This document shows, in pieces, positions 35,516 through 44,847 of a DNA stretch of 64,000 nucleotides. The DNA is from Synechococcus sp. CCY 0621 (lineage in GTDB: Bacteria; Cyanobacteriota; Cyanobacteriia; PCC-6307; Cyanobiaceae). The position numbers and the translations under genes were made by a program. Where the stretch lies: assembly GCF_019038465.1 (NCBI RefSeq), contig NZ_JAFKRH010000035.1, positions 1-64,000 of the forward strand, written 5' to 3'. The notes under the pieces were generated by a model, which was not told the origin of the DNA, made no database searches, and saw only the letters and a program-made list of their open reading frames with translations. Numbering within the stretch: the first letter of the stretch is position 1; each line of letters starts with the position of its first letter.

Positions 35516-37054
35516 ATGTTGGCACGGTGCAGCAGTGGGGCCTTGCGGGGCCTGGAGGCCCTGCCGGTGACGGTGGAGGTGGACATCGCCCCGGGGCTGC
35601 CGGGGCTGAGGGTGGTGGGTCTGGCCGATGCCGCGGCCCAGGAATCGCGGGAGCGGGTGCGGGGGGCCCTGCGCAACGGTGGCCTGCGGGTGCCCCTCAC
35701 CCGGGTGGTGGTCAACCTGGCCCCCGCCGACCTGCCCAAGGCGGGCCCCGGCTTCGATCTGCCCATCGCCCTGGGGCTGCTGGTGGCCAGCCAGCAACTG
35801 GCGGCCACCGCGGTGGAGGGGATCTGGAGCGCGGGGGAGCTGGGCCTCGACGGGGGGCTTCGGCCGATCCGGGGGGTGCTGGCCCTGGCCCTGGCGGCTC
35901 GCCGGCACGGGGCCCGCGCCCTGGTGGTGCCGGCGGCCAATGCCACCGAGGCTGCCCTGGTGGAGGGGCTGCCCGTCTGGGGGGCCGGGCACCTGGTGGA
36001 GGTGGTGGCCCTGCTGCGGGATCCGGGGCGACCCCGAGCGGCGCCCGCCGCCGCGCCTGCCCTGCCGGCGGCGGCGGCCGCCGGACCCGACCTGGCCGAG
36101 GTGCGCGGCCAGGCCCATGGCCGGCGGGCCCTGGAGATCGCCGCGGCGGGCGGTCATCACCTGCTGCTGGTGGGGGCGCCCGGCAGCGGCAAGACGATGC
36201 TGGCCCAGCGGTTGCCGGCGCTGCTGCCGCCCCTGGGGGAGCAGGAAGCCCTGGAGGTCACCCAGCTCCATTCCCTGGCCGGTCTGCTGGGGGAGGGGGC
36301 CGGCCTGCGGCGCCAGCGCCCCTTCCGCAGCCCCCACCACGGCTGCTCCGCAGCTGCCCTGGTCGGTGGTGGCGCCCTGCCGCGTCCGGGGGAGCTGAGC
36401 CTGGCCCACCACGGCGTTCTGTTTCTCGATGAGCTGGCGGAGTTCCGCCGTGAGGTGCTCGACCAGCTGCGCCAGCCCCTGGAGGAGGGGGAGTTGTGGA
36501 TCAGCCGGGCCCAGCAGCGCTGCCGCTTCCCCTGCAGGGTGCTGCTGGTGGCCGCCACCAACCCCTGCCCCTGCGGCTGGTACGGCGACCCCAGCCAGAG
36601 CTGCCGCTGTGGCGAAGCCCAGCGGCGCCGCCACTGGGGACGGCTCTCAGGCCCGCTGCTGGATCGGATCGACCTGCAGGTGGTGATGCGGCGCCCGGAG
36701 GCGCACCACCTGGGCGGGGCCTACCGGGAGGGAGCGCAGCGGCCGCCTGCCGGAGAAGCCAGCGCGGTGGTGGCGCAGCGGGTGGCGGCGGCCCGGCAGC
36801 GCATGGGCCAGCGCAATCCGGCGGGGGCAGCGAACGGCCAGCTGGAAGGTCCGGCCCTTGCCGCGATCGTGACGCCCGAGCCGGACGCCCTGGCCCTTTG
36901 GGAGCGCGCCATCAGCCAGCGGCGCCTGTCCGCCAGGGGAGCGGAGCGGGTGCTGCGGGTGGCCCGCACGATCGCCGATCTGGCCAGTGCCGAGCGGGTG
37001 TCGGGGGCGGCGATCGCCGAGGCCCTCAGCTACCGCTCCTTCGACCAGGTCTGA
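35516..37054 (+). CDS. comM: YifB/ComM family Mg-chelatase-like AAA+ protein
   Basis: This 512-residue protein has an N-terminal Lon-protease-like domain (VEVDIAPGLPGLRVVGLADAA, AELGLDGGLRPIRGVL-type motif) and then an AAA+ ATPase with GAPGSGKTM (Walker A) and LFLDELAEF (Walker B). A zinc-like cysteine cluster follows (NPCPCGWYGDPSQSCRC), and the sensor region ARTIADLASAERV lies near the C-terminus. ComM is a hexameric branch-migration helicase that aids integration during natural transformation. AGGGG directly before the ATG at 35516 serves as ribosome binding site. Confidence 0.93.
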   Translation: MLARCSSGALRGLEALPVTVEVDIAPGLPGLRVVGLADAAAQESRERVRGALRNGGLRVPLTRVVVNLAPADLPKAGPGFDLPIALGLLVASQQLAATAVEGIWSAGELGLDGGLRPIRGVLALALAARRHGARALVVPAANATEAALVEGLPVWGAGHLVEVVALLRDPGRPRAAPAAAPALPAAAAAGPDLAEVRGQAHGRRALEIAAAGGHHLLLVGAPGSGKTMLAQRLPALLPPLGEQEALEVTQLHSLAGLLGEGAGLRRQRPFRSPHHGCSAAALVGGGALPRPGELSLAHHGVLFLDELAEFRREVLDQLRQPLEEGELWISRAQQRCRFPCRVLLVAATNPCPCGWYGDPSQSCRCGEAQRRRHWGRLSGPLLDRIDLQVVMRRPEAHHLGGAYREGAQRPPAGEASAVVAQRVAAARQRMGQRNPAGAANGQLEGPALAAIVTPEPDALALWERAISQRRLSARGAERVLRVARTIADLASAERVSGAAIAEALSYRSFDQV

Positions 37055-37067
37055 GCCAACGCTGGGA

Positions 37068-37256
37068 TCAGCGGCGGCGGCGCCCGGTGGGGTCGCCAGT
37101 GAAGGGCTGCTCACCAATCGCCGGCGGACGGTGCTGGGCTTCTTCCCCCGGGTTGCCCCAGGCGTGGTTGATGGTCTCGGACAACCAATGGCTGAGCCGC
37201 TGGAGAAGGGAGGCAGACCTTGACTGGCCTGCCGTTGAGGCAACCGGATGGACCAT
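37068..37256 (-). CDS. small conserved cyanobacterial protein with PPAIGxQP motif
   Basis: The 62-residue product contains LLQRLSHWLSETINHAWG and ends PPAIGEQPFTGDPTGRRRR. I recall short cyanobacterial proteins sharing this P-A-x-G-x-Q-P-(F/Y)-x-G-D-P ending, but I know no function for them. ATG at 37256 is the first in-frame ATG that leaves the conserved part whole; the frame is open to 37322. It lies between comM (convergent) and rpsU (same strand, upstream). Confidence 0.55.
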   Translation of the reverse strand: MVHPVASTAGQSRSASLLQRLSHWLSETINHAWGNPGEEAQHRPPAIGEQPFTGDPTGRRRR

Positions 37257-37348
37257 GGACCCTGGGGCGATGGCCCCTTCAGCCTGACCACGAACGGGGG
37301 GACAAGCAACAGGTAGAAGCACCTGAAGATCCGAAGCCTGAACCGTGC

Positions 37349-37519
37349 TCAGCGGCGACGGCGGCGCTGCTGGGCCTTGCGCTTGTACTTCTCGGTGGGT
37401 GTTTCGTGGTGGCGCAGCCGCTTCAGATCGGCAAAGATGCCCGCCTTGGACACCTGGCGCTTGAAGCGGCGCAGGGCCGATTCAATGCCTTCGTTTTCGC
37501 CGACGGTGACCTGGGTCAT
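37349..37519 (-). CDS. rpsU: 30S ribosomal protein S21
   Basis: The 56-residue basic protein starts [20 protein letters not shown] and ends [14 protein letters not shown]21 is a small-subunit protein near the anti-Shine-Dalgarno end of 16S rRNA. Possible -10 TAAGGT lies about 30 bases upstream. The DUF3747 gene lies 34 bases upstream on the same strand. Confidence 0.96.
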   Translation of the reverse strand: MTQVTVGENEGIESALRRFKRQVSKAGIFADLKRLRHHETPTEKYKRKAQQRRRRR

Positions 37520-37552
37520 GAAGTACTGCTGAGACGTGCGCAGCGTTGCACC

Positions 37553-38296
37553 TTAGCAAGTGGGGCTACGCCCCACCGCTTCAGAGCTTGGTGGCGGGGG
37601 GCACGGCCGGCGGGGCCAGGGGCTGCTGGACGGAGGACGGCGCCGCCTCCTTGACGGGGACGCAGCCGTGGGGGGCTGGGCGGGCTCAACAGCGGTGGGC
37701 TGGGGCTGGGCGGCGGTCGCCGCCGTCCCCGGCCAGCTGTCGGCGTAGACGTAGAGGTGGCCAAGGTTGCGGCCGCCGAACTGGCGACGCATCAGCCGCC
37801 AACCGGGCTCCAGCTGCAGCTTCAGGAACCCCGGGGCGCTGCCGCGGGTGCGGGCCACCACCATCTCCGGGCCGGCTCCGGCCTTGGTGGGGAAGGCCAG
37901 CAGCAGCATGTCGCCGCCGCTGCGGGTCACCATCAGCCGGTAGGAGGTGGCCAGGTCCTGGCCGCCCACCCTTACGGAATAGCCATTGGCATCGATGTAG
38001 CGGTTGCAGATGCCGGTGAAATCAAAGGTGGCCAGCAGGGGATTCACCGGGGCCGGCGTGCCCTCACCCACCTCAAAGCAGGGCCGCACGGGCTTGAGCT
38101 GTTCGTAGATGTTGAGCTGGGCTTTTTCGCCCTTGCTGCCGATGGGGGCAGCCACCATCAGGAAGTTCTGCTGGTCGACCTCGGCGGCGGCGAACAGGGC
38201 GGAGGCGCGGCCGGGGGCTGGGGAGGTGATGGCCAGGCTGGTCGCCACCAGCGTCAAGGCCGCCAGGCCTGCGCGGTGGAGCACGGGAAGGGTCAC
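37553..38296 (-). CDS. DUF3747 secreted protein, C-terminus possibly frameshifted
   Basis: This 247-residue exported protein of the cyanobacterial DUF3747 family starts at a GTG (38296) giving a clean signal peptide. The conserved core runs from AEVDQQNFLMVAAP through RPCFEVGEG, FDFTGICNRYIDANGYSVR and GFLKLQLEPGWRLMRR to NLGHLYVYADSW. After a Pro/Ala linker the current frame becomes Arg/Pro/Ser-rich. In the frame reached by a one-base shift at a run of six C, the tail reads VPVKEAAPSSVQQPLAPPAV and ends PATKL with a stop at 37581, which looks more natural. Function unknown. Confidence 0.8.
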   Translation of the reverse strand: MTLPVLHRAGLAALTLVATSLAITSPAPGRASALFAAAEVDQQNFLMVAAPIGSKGEKAQLNIYEQLKPVRPCFEVGEGTPAPVNPLLATFDFTGICNRYIDANGYSVRVGGQDLATSYRLMVTRSGGDMLLLAFPTKAGAGPEMVVARTRGSAPGFLKLQLEPGWRLMRRQFGGRNLGHLYVYADSWPGTAATAAQPQPTAVEPAQPPTAASPSRRRRRPPSSSPWPRRPCPPPPSSEAVGRSPTC

Positions 38297-38414
38297 GGCG
38301 TTGATCGAAGCGGCCTGAATCGTATGAACGGTAACCACCGGAAACCAGCCCATAGGCACAATCGGACGGCCGGTTGTCGGGCCGGCCGAGGGGGCGCAGC
38401 GAGCCGGGTCGGGC

Positions 38415-38612
38415 TCAGGCGGGCTTGTTGATGCGGATCGCCACCAGCAGGGCCAGCACGGTCCCCGGCAGGCTGCCGGCCAGGATCCAGCGGGTGACCT
38501 GGACGCCGAGATCAGGCTCGCCGTAGGAAAGCTCGAAGATCGATCCGGTGGCAGCGATGCCAAGCAGACAGGCCAGGCCCAGGAAGAGGCCGGCCAGGGG
38601 TTTCATCGGCAT
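38415..38612 (-). CDS. small two-helix membrane protein
   Basis: The 65-residue product has two hydrophobic helices (PLAGLFLGLACLLGIAATGS and WILAGSLPGTVLALLVAI) joined by a FELSYGEPDLG loop. Such short membrane proteins are conserved among picocyanobacteria, but none has an assigned function that I know. It sits six bases downstream of the peptide deformylase gene, so it is probably cotranscribed. Confidence 0.65.
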   Translation of the reverse strand: MPMKPLAGLFLGLACLLGIAATGSIFELSYGEPDLGVQVTRWILAGSLPGTVLALLVAIRINKPA

Positions 38613-38617
38613 GGGAA

Positions 38618-39202
38618 TCAGCGGATCGACTGGACGTCGGAACGGTGGAAGCCATGCTGCTGCAGGCCGTCGTTGAGGCTGAGCTCGTCGGTGACCCGAT
38701 CGACGAACAGCACGCCGTTGAGATGGTCCATCTCGTGCTGGATGCAGCGGGCCAGCAGGCCATCGGCCTTGAGGCGGCGGGGGCGGCCCGTCTCGTCGCG
38801 GTAGGTCACCTCCACCACCGAGGGACGCACCACATCCAGATAAACGCCGGGAATGCTCAGACAGCCCTCCTCATAGGTGTTGAAGGAGGCGCCGGCGGCG
38901 GTGATCTCGGGGTTGATCAGCACCAACGGTGGGGTGGCCGCCTCCTCCAGATCCAGATCGATCACCAGCAACTGGCGGTGCACGCCCACCTGGGGGGCCG
39001 CCAGACCGATCCCCTTGGCGGTGTACATGCTGCGCAGCATGTCGCGGGCCAGGTCGCGGACGGAGGCATCCACCTTGCTGATGCGCCGGGCCGGGGCCCG
39101 GAGTTCCTTCGAGCCCAGTTTGTGGATCTCGAGAGGGGGACGTTCCAGCGGCACCTTCGGCACCAGCACGGAGTTGCCACCCTGTTCGGCAGACCGTGCC
39201 AT
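38618..39202 (-). CDS. def: peptide deformylase
   Basis: This 194-residue metalloenzyme removes the formyl group from new polypeptides. All three signature motifs are present: GIGLAAPQVG, EEGCLSIPG and QHEMDHLNG (Fe/Zn ligands Cys, His, His and catalytic Glu). The ATG at 39202 was chosen over a TTG at 39223. Confidence 0.96.
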   Translation of the reverse strand: MARSAEQGGNSVLVPKVPLERPPLEIHKLGSKELRAPARRISKVDASVRDLARDMLRSMYTAKGIGLAAPQVGVHRQLLVIDLDLEEAATPPLVLINPEITAAGASFNTYEEGCLSIPGVYLDVVRPSVVEVTYRDETGRPRRLKADGLLARCIQHEMDHLNGVLFVDRVTDELSLNDGLQQHGFHRSDVQSIR

Positions 39203-39276
39203 CTGGGCGAAGCTGCGGGCCAAGACGTCACCTGAAACGATGGTTCGATTCTAGAAGCAGCCTGCGGAGGACTCGG

Positions 39277-41190
39277 GTGGGGGAGCCGTCGTGGCAGGAA
39301 CCGGACCCCCTGCCCGCTGCACTGGCGGTGGGTCGGGCCACCGGCGTCGCCGAACCGCGGCTGGCCGGGGGGCGCCTGTTCTGGCTGGAGCAGCGCCCCA
39401 GTGAGCGGGGGCGCACCACCCTGATGGCGCGGAGCCCTGGCGCAGCGACCGTGGAGCTCACAGCGGGGTCCTGGAACGTGCGCAGCCGCGTGCATGAGTA
39501 CGGCGGCGGCGCCTATGCAGTCGCAGGCGACCAAGTCGTGTTCGTCGACGACGGTGACCGCTGCCTCTGGCAGCTCAGCCTGGCTGGCGGTGGCGACCCC
39601 ACAGCGACCTCAGTGCCCCGGCGGCTCACGGCCCCATCCGACCCGGAGCGGCCGCGGGCCTTCGCCGATGGCCTGATCGACCAGCCTCGCCAGCGCTGGA
39701 TCGGCGTGATGGAGCAGGACGGCCTCGACCGGCTGGTGGCTGTGCCCCTGGCGGGGGGCGAACCGGAACGGCTGCACCAGCCGGCCGACTTCTGCGGCTA
39801 CGCCGTGCTGGCCCCAGGCGGCGGCCACCTGGCCTGGGTGGCCTGGCAGCAGCCGTTCATGCCCTGGGAGCGCAGCCAGCTCTGGCTCGCCGCCATCGAC
39901 CCGGCCGGGCAGCTGCAGCAGGCCCGGCCCATCGCCGGCTCAGGGCCTGGGGATCCCCTGGGGATCTCGGTGTTCCAGCCGCTCTGGCTCGACGACGGTT
40001 CGCTGGTGGTGGCCAACGACCGCAGCGGCTGGTGGAACCTGGAACGGCTGGCGGACGTGGCCGCCCTGGGGTCGGACACCCCGCCGCGATGGCAGCCGCT
40101 CTGCCCTCTGGAAGCGGAGTTCGCCAGTCCGCAGTGGGTGTACGGCCTGCGCACCCTGGCCTGGGACGGCACCCGGCTGCTGGCGGCGGTCTGCCGCCAG
40201 GGCTGCTGGGAGCTGGGCCGGCTGGGGGTCGACGGCGGCCGCTTCGAGCCGATCCCCCTGCCCTTCAGTGAGCTGGCGTCCCTGACGGCGGAGGCGGGCC
40301 GGCTGGTGGCGGTGGCCGGGGCGCCGGGGATCGGCCAGGGGCTGCTGGAGCTGGACACGGCCAGCGGCAGCTGGCAGCACACTCCAGCCTCACCACCGCC
40401 ACTGGCCGCCGAGGCGATCAGCCGGCCGGAACCCCTCTGGTTCGAGGGCCATGGCGGCCGTCCCGTTCACGCCTGGTACTACCCGCCCCGGGGCGGCAGC
40501 CGCGCCGAGGCACCCCTGCTGGTGAAGGGGCACAGCGGCCCCACCGCCATGGCCGGCACGGGGCTGAACCTGGCCATCCAGTTCTGGACCAGCCGCGGCT
40601 GGGGCGTGGTGGATGTGAATTACGGCGGCTCCACCGGCTTCGGGCGCGCCTACCGGCAGCGGCTCGACGGCCAGTGGGGCGTGGTGGATGTGGCCGACTG
40701 CGCCGCCGCCGCCCTGGCCCTGGTGGCGGCGGGCAAGGCCGACCCGGACCGGTTGGCCTTCGAAGGTGGCAGTGCCGGCGGCTTCACCGTGCTGGCAGCC
40801 CTGTGCTTCACCGACGTGTTCAAAGCCGGCGCCTGCCGCTATCCCGTGGCCGATCCGGAGGCCCTGCTCGGGGTGGATCACCGCTTCGAGGCCCGCTACA
40901 CCGAAACCCTGATCGGCCCCTGGCCCGAGGCCCGGTCCGTCTACGAAGCCCGTTCGCCGCTGCGCCATGCGCAACGGATCACGGCGCCGGTGGTGTTCTT
41001 CCATGGCCAGGACGACCGGGTGGTGCCGGCGCGTCAGAGTGAGCAGATGGTGGAAGCCCTGCGCCGAGGCGGACTGGAAACGGAACTGCACCTGTTCGCC
41101 GGAGAGGGCCACGGCTTCCGCGACAGCGGCGTGCGCACCACGGTGCTGGAAGCCACCGAAGCCTTCTTCCGCCGCCAGTTCCGCCTGTGA
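39277..41190 (+). CDS. S9 prolyl-oligopeptidase-family peptidase
   Basis: This 637-residue cytosolic protein has an N-terminal beta-propeller (about residues 20-380, with RVHEYGGGAY as an early landmark) and a C-terminal alpha/beta-hydrolase domain. The latter holds the nucleophile in FEGGSAGGF, the Asp in HGQDDRVVP and the His in GEGHGFR. The pattern fits acylaminoacyl-peptidase or dipeptidyl-peptidase-like S9C enzymes. The GTG at 39277 is the best start; the longer frame would overlap def. Its stop overlaps the gltS start (GTGA). Confidence 0.9.
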   Translation: MGEPSWQEPDPLPAALAVGRATGVAEPRLAGGRLFWLEQRPSERGRTTLMARSPGAATVELTAGSWNVRSRVHEYGGGAYAVAGDQVVFVDDGDRCLWQLSLAGGGDPTATSVPRRLTAPSDPERPRAFADGLIDQPRQRWIGVMEQDGLDRLVAVPLAGGEPERLHQPADFCGYAVLAPGGGHLAWVAWQQPFMPWERSQLWLAAIDPAGQLQQARPIAGSGPGDPLGISVFQPLWLDDGSLVVANDRSGWWNLERLADVAALGSDTPPRWQPLCPLEAEFASPQWVYGLRTLAWDGTRLLAAVCRQGCWELGRLGVDGGRFEPIPLPFSELASLTAEAGRLVAVAGAPGIGQGLLELDTASGSWQHTPASPPPLAAEAISRPEPLWFEGHGGRPVHAWYYPPRGGSRAEAPLLVKGHSGPTAMAGTGLNLAIQFWTSRGWGVVDVNYGGSTGFGRAYRQRLDGQWGVVDVADCAAAALALVAAGKADPDRLAFEGGSAGGFTVLAALCFTDVFKAGACRYPVADPEALLGVDHRFEARYTETLIGPWPEARSVYEARSPLRHAQRITAPVVFFHGQDDRVVPARQSEQMVEALRRGGLETELHLFAGEGHGFRDSGVRTTVLEATEAFFRRQFRL

Positions 41191-42611
41191 TCGCCGCGCT
41201 GGTGCCGGGGGTGGTGGAAGGCGTCGAATGGCTGGCCCTGGCCCTGGCGGCCCTCACCGTGCTGCTGCTGATCGGCAGCAGCGTCGGCGGGCTGCTGGGC
41301 ATGAAGCGCTGGGGACTGCCGGAGGCCCTGCTGGCGGGCGGTCTGGGGCTGGCGGTGGCCCCGGCCGGGCTGCTGCCCCTGCTGCCCCAGCGGGTGATCG
41401 ACCTCTGGGACCAGCTGCCCCTGCCCCTGCTGACGCTGGTGTTCGCCACCCTGCTGCTGGGCAAGCCGCTGCCGAAGCTGGGGGGGCTGTGGCGCCCGCT
41501 TTCGGCCCAGGTGCTGCTGGCGCTCACCCTGGCCTTCGGCCAGTTCCTGGTGGCGGGACTGGCGGTGCTGCTGGTGCTGCAGCCCTGGCTGGGCGTGAGC
41601 CCAGTGATGGCCTGCCTGATCGAGGTGGCCTACGAGGGCGGCCACGGCTCGGCCGCCGCCATGGGGCCCACCTACGAGCGGCTCGGGCTGGAGGGCGCCC
41701 AGGCCCTTGGGCTGGCGATGGCCACCGTGGGGCTGCTGGTGTCGACGGTGGTGGGCGGGCTGCTGGTGGTGCTGGGAAGGGCCAGGGGCTGGCTGAAGTT
41801 CCCCGAGGCCCTGCTGATCGAGGAGGCGGTGGCGCTCCTGGAGGAGGGGACCCCGCCCCTGCAGGAGGTGCCGATGGATCTGCCCCTGGAGGCGGGCACC
41901 GTGGAGGTGCCGGCGCTGTGGCGGCAGATCGCCGACTGGGCCGTGAACCTGGGACTGGCGGGGGTGGCGGTGCTGTTCGGCTGCGGAGCGCTGGCGGCGC
42001 TGCGCTTCGTGGCCGACGCCAGCGGCGGGGTGTTCGCCCTGGTGATCGACGCCCTGCCCGTGTTCCCCCTGGCCCTGGTGGGGTCGCTGCTGGTGCGCCT
42101 GATCCTGGAGAAGAGCGGCCAGACCCAGTGGGTCTCGACCGCCATCCAGGGCCAGACCGGCACCATCTCGGCCGACCTGTTGATCACCGCCGCCACCGCC
42201 TGCCTGGACCTGAGCCTGCTGGCCCACGACTGGATCCCCCTGACGGTGCTGGCCCTGGCGGGTCTGCTGTGGAACCTGGGGGTGATCCTGCTGCTGGCGC
42301 CGCGGATCCTGCCGCCCGACTGGTTCGAGCGGGCGATCATCGAATTCGGCCAGGCCACGGGGGTGGCCGCCAGCGGGCTGCTGCTGCTTCGCATGGCCGA
42401 CCCGGGCGACCGCAGCCAGGCTGTGACGGCCTTTTCCATCAAGCAACTGCTGCTCCAGCCCCTGCTGGCGGGGGGCGTGATCACCGTGGTGGCGCCCCTG
42501 GTGGTGGATGGCTGGGGGCTGCCGGCCTGGACCGGCCTCTGCCTGGGCCTGGTGGTGCTGTGGAGTGGGCTGGGGCTGTGGCTGGCGGCGCGGGCGAAGG
42601 GAGCGACCTGA
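41187..42611 (+). CDS. gltS: sodium/glutamate symporter
   Basis: This 474-residue membrane protein has about eleven transmembrane segments in two inverted halves. GltS landmarks are the re-entrant loops IEVAYEGGHGSAAAMG in the first half and a second loop region near GQTGTISADLLITAATACLDL. It imports glutamate with Na+. The GTG start overlaps the S9 peptidase stop, so peptide hydrolysis and glutamate uptake genes share a transcript. Confidence 0.88.
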   Translation: MIAALVPGVVEGVEWLALALAALTVLLLIGSSVGGLLGMKRWGLPEALLAGGLGLAVAPAGLLPLLPQRVIDLWDQLPLPLLTLVFATLLLGKPLPKLGGLWRPLSAQVLLALTLAFGQFLVAGLAVLLVLQPWLGVSPVMACLIEVAYEGGHGSAAAMGPTYERLGLEGAQALGLAMATVGLLVSTVVGGLLVVLGRARGWLKFPEALLIEEAVALLEEGTPPLQEVPMDLPLEAGTVEVPALWRQIADWAVNLGLAGVAVLFGCGALAALRFVADASGGVFALVIDALPVFPLALVGSLLVRLILEKSGQTQWVSTAIQGQTGTISADLLITAATACLDLSLLAHDWIPLTVLALAGLLWNLGVILLLAPRILPPDWFERAIIEFGQATGVAASGLLLLRMADPGDRSQAVTAFSIKQLLLQPLLAGGVITVVAPLVVDGWGLPAWTGLCLGLVVLWSGLGLWLAARAKGAT

Positions 42612-42687
42612 GCATCGAGGTGCTGCCATCCCTCAATCACTGAGATGATTCGCTGCGGATCTCCACCTTGGGCAGCCCAAAGCAAAG

Positions 42688-44775
42688 ATGTTGCGTTCAC
42701 CGTCCTACCGCTCGGAGATCGACGGTCTGCGCGCCCTCGCCGTCATCGCGGTGATCATCAATCACTTCAATGGCAGCTTGATGCCAAGCGGCTATCTAGG
42801 TGTCGATATCTTTTTTGTCATTTCCGGCTATGTCATCACCGCCTCGTTAAGCAACCGCACCAGCACGGGGCTGGCAGACCTCGTCAGGGATTTTTACAGT
42901 CGCCGCATCAAACGGCTGATTCCCGTACTGGTGGTTTTCGTTCTGGTCACCAGCCTAGTCGTCTGCCTGTTCGATCCCTATCCAGCCCTGTCTCTCAACA
43001 CGGGCATCGCCTCATTGTTCGGCCTTTCCAATCTCTATCTGTGGCTTCAGGCCACCGACTACTTTGGGGCGGCCACCCAGCTCAATGCCTTTACCCATAC
43101 CTGGTCACTTGGCGTCGAAGAACAGTTTTATCTGATCTTCCCTGGGATCGGCTGGCTGACTGGCTGGGCCAGGAAATCACCCTCTGGCCGCAGGAATCTG
43201 ATCGTAGGGATGGCTGTACTCAGTGCCCTTTCGCTGGTTTCCTTCATCGTGCTCTACACCCGGCAACAGGCTGCGGCTTACTTCCTGATGCCGCCACGAT
43301 TCTGGGAAATCGGCGCCGGATGCCTGATTTTTCTGTGCCAGTCGCCGCTTGGAACAGAGCCTCCAACGCCTCGAGTGGCACCGATCCTGGTCACCGCGGC
43401 TCTCATCGGAACCCTGTTCCTGCCGTTGGCCAACGGACGGGCGGCGACGATCCTGATGGTGCTGCTGACGTCGGCCTGGATCATGCAGTTGCGTACGGAT
43501 TCGTACACCAAACGGGGCTTCTCCCAGCCAACGCTGGTCTGGATCGGGCTGATTTCCTACTCTCTCTATCTGTGGCACTGGGCCGTGCTGGTGATCAGTC
43601 GCCAGACGATCGGCATTCATTGGTGGTCGTTCCCTTTCCAGGCCGGGATCATGGTGCTGCTGGCGGCAGCGTCCTATCGCTGGGTGGAGACGCCCTTCCG
43701 GCGCAAGTCCTGGTCCAGGACGGAACAACGCACCGTCCCCTATGGCCTCAGCGCTGTCCTTGGGGCAGCGCTTCTGCTGATGCCGCTGAGTCGCTGGCAA
43801 TGGAGTCGATTTCTGTTCACAGGCACAAAGGATGCCGGGGAGGATCGCATCGCGCGCCATCTCAAGCCGGCACTGACACCTCTCACAGCTGCCGAAAAAC
43901 AACGCCAAGGCAACTGCGCATTTTCCACCCAACTCCTTTCCAAGCAGTCATTGCTCGACACCTACAGGAGGTTGTGCCTGGCCAACGCAGACCAAGCCGG
44001 CCCGCTGATCGCTTTGGTTGGCGACAGCCATGCCGAAGCCGCTTTTCCCATGGCTGACGCCCTCGCCAAGGAAGGCCGCAGTGTCTTCTTCATGGCGCGG
44101 CTGGGTTGTGTCTTCCCAGGCCAGGGTGAGGCGAATCAAGGCTGCTACGGACAGACGAAGCAAACTGCCGCCTTCCTGATCGATAACATTCGCAAGCATG
44201 GCGGCGGCGTTGTGATCGTCGATTCCTTCCTGCAGGGGCACTTCGGATACGAGGGCCACATGCGCCATCAGTTCCAGGCCCACCCCTCAGGGGATCGCCG
44301 GAGCGTGGAAATGAATCTCGCCGATTACGAAAAAGCCCTGGACCAACTGGCCACCAGCCTCAGGACGGTGAATGGCAAGCTCGTGATCATCGGCCCAAAA
44401 CCGGACCATGAATACTATGCCGCCAGACGAGAAGCCGTCTCTGCACGATGCAACCGCCAGTGGTTCACACCCTTTGAAGGCACGCAATGCCGGGGTGACC
44501 AATTCGGCACAAAAAAAAGCGCCATCTTGGAGCGAACAGGATCAATTGCCGATGCCCTGAAGTCTGTCAGCAGCCGTCAAGACAACGTCTACGTCTATGA
44601 TCCGCTGCCCTGGTTATGCCGGGATGGCAAGACCTGTCAGGTCTTTCTTGGTGATCAATCGCTCTATCTGGACTCGAATCACTTCAGCAAGCTGGGGGCA
44701 CTTCACCTGCTGATGGATTTACGGCGGTTCCTGCAGGCCAAGGGGCTGCTTCCAGCCACTCCAGCGCGACCATGA
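42688..44775 (+). CDS. OafA/YrhL-type acyltransferase with SGNH domain
   Basis: This 695-residue protein has an N-terminal acyltransferase-3 domain with about ten transmembrane helices (YRSEIDGLRALAVIAVIINH, GVDIFFVISGY, TWSLGVEEQFY) and a C-terminal periplasmic SGNH hydrolase-like domain (LVGDSHAEAAFPM block I, DSNHFSKLGA block V). Such proteins O-acetylate surface polysaccharides such as O-antigen or exopolysaccharide. The gene is noticeably richer in A+T and in codons such as TTT and AAA than its neighbours, pointing to horizontal acquisition. Flanking gaps are 76 and 72 bases. Confidence 0.92.
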   Translation: MLRSPSYRSEIDGLRALAVIAVIINHFNGSLMPSGYLGVDIFFVISGYVITASLSNRTSTGLADLVRDFYSRRIKRLIPVLVVFVLVTSLVVCLFDPYPALSLNTGIASLFGLSNLYLWLQATDYFGAATQLNAFTHTWSLGVEEQFYLIFPGIGWLTGWARKSPSGRRNLIVGMAVLSALSLVSFIVLYTRQQAAAYFLMPPRFWEIGAGCLIFLCQSPLGTEPPTPRVAPILVTAALIGTLFLPLANGRAATILMVLLTSAWIMQLRTDSYTKRGFSQPTLVWIGLISYSLYLWHWAVLVISRQTIGIHWWSFPFQAGIMVLLAAASYRWVETPFRRKSWSRTEQRTVPYGLSAVLGAALLLMPLSRWQWSRFLFTGTKDAGEDRIARHLKPALTPLTAAEKQRQGNCAFSTQLLSKQSLLDTYRRLCLANADQAGPLIALVGDSHAEAAFPMADALAKEGRSVFFMARLGCVFPGQGEANQGCYGQTKQTAAFLIDNIRKHGGGVVIVDSFLQGHFGYEGHMRHQFQAHPSGDRRSVEMNLADYEKALDQLATSLRTVNGKLVIIGPKPDHEYYAARREAVSARCNRQWFTPFEGTQCRGDQFGTKKSAILERTGSIADALKSVSSRQDNVYVYDPLPWLCRDGKTCQVFLGDQSLYLDSNHFSKLGALHLLMDLRRFLQAKGLLPATPARP

Positions 44776-44847
44776 AGCCCAGGGCGGTAGGAAGCCCGCC
44801 CCACCCGAATAAGGACGCTCAGCGCACCGTCGCGCCGAAAGCCGCGC

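Noticed and set aside
42645-44057. 470-codon plus-strand frame overlapping the acyltransferase
   Set aside because: It lies in another frame of the same strand, is Arg/His/Ser-rich and lacks homology, while the acyltransferase frame shows all family motifs.
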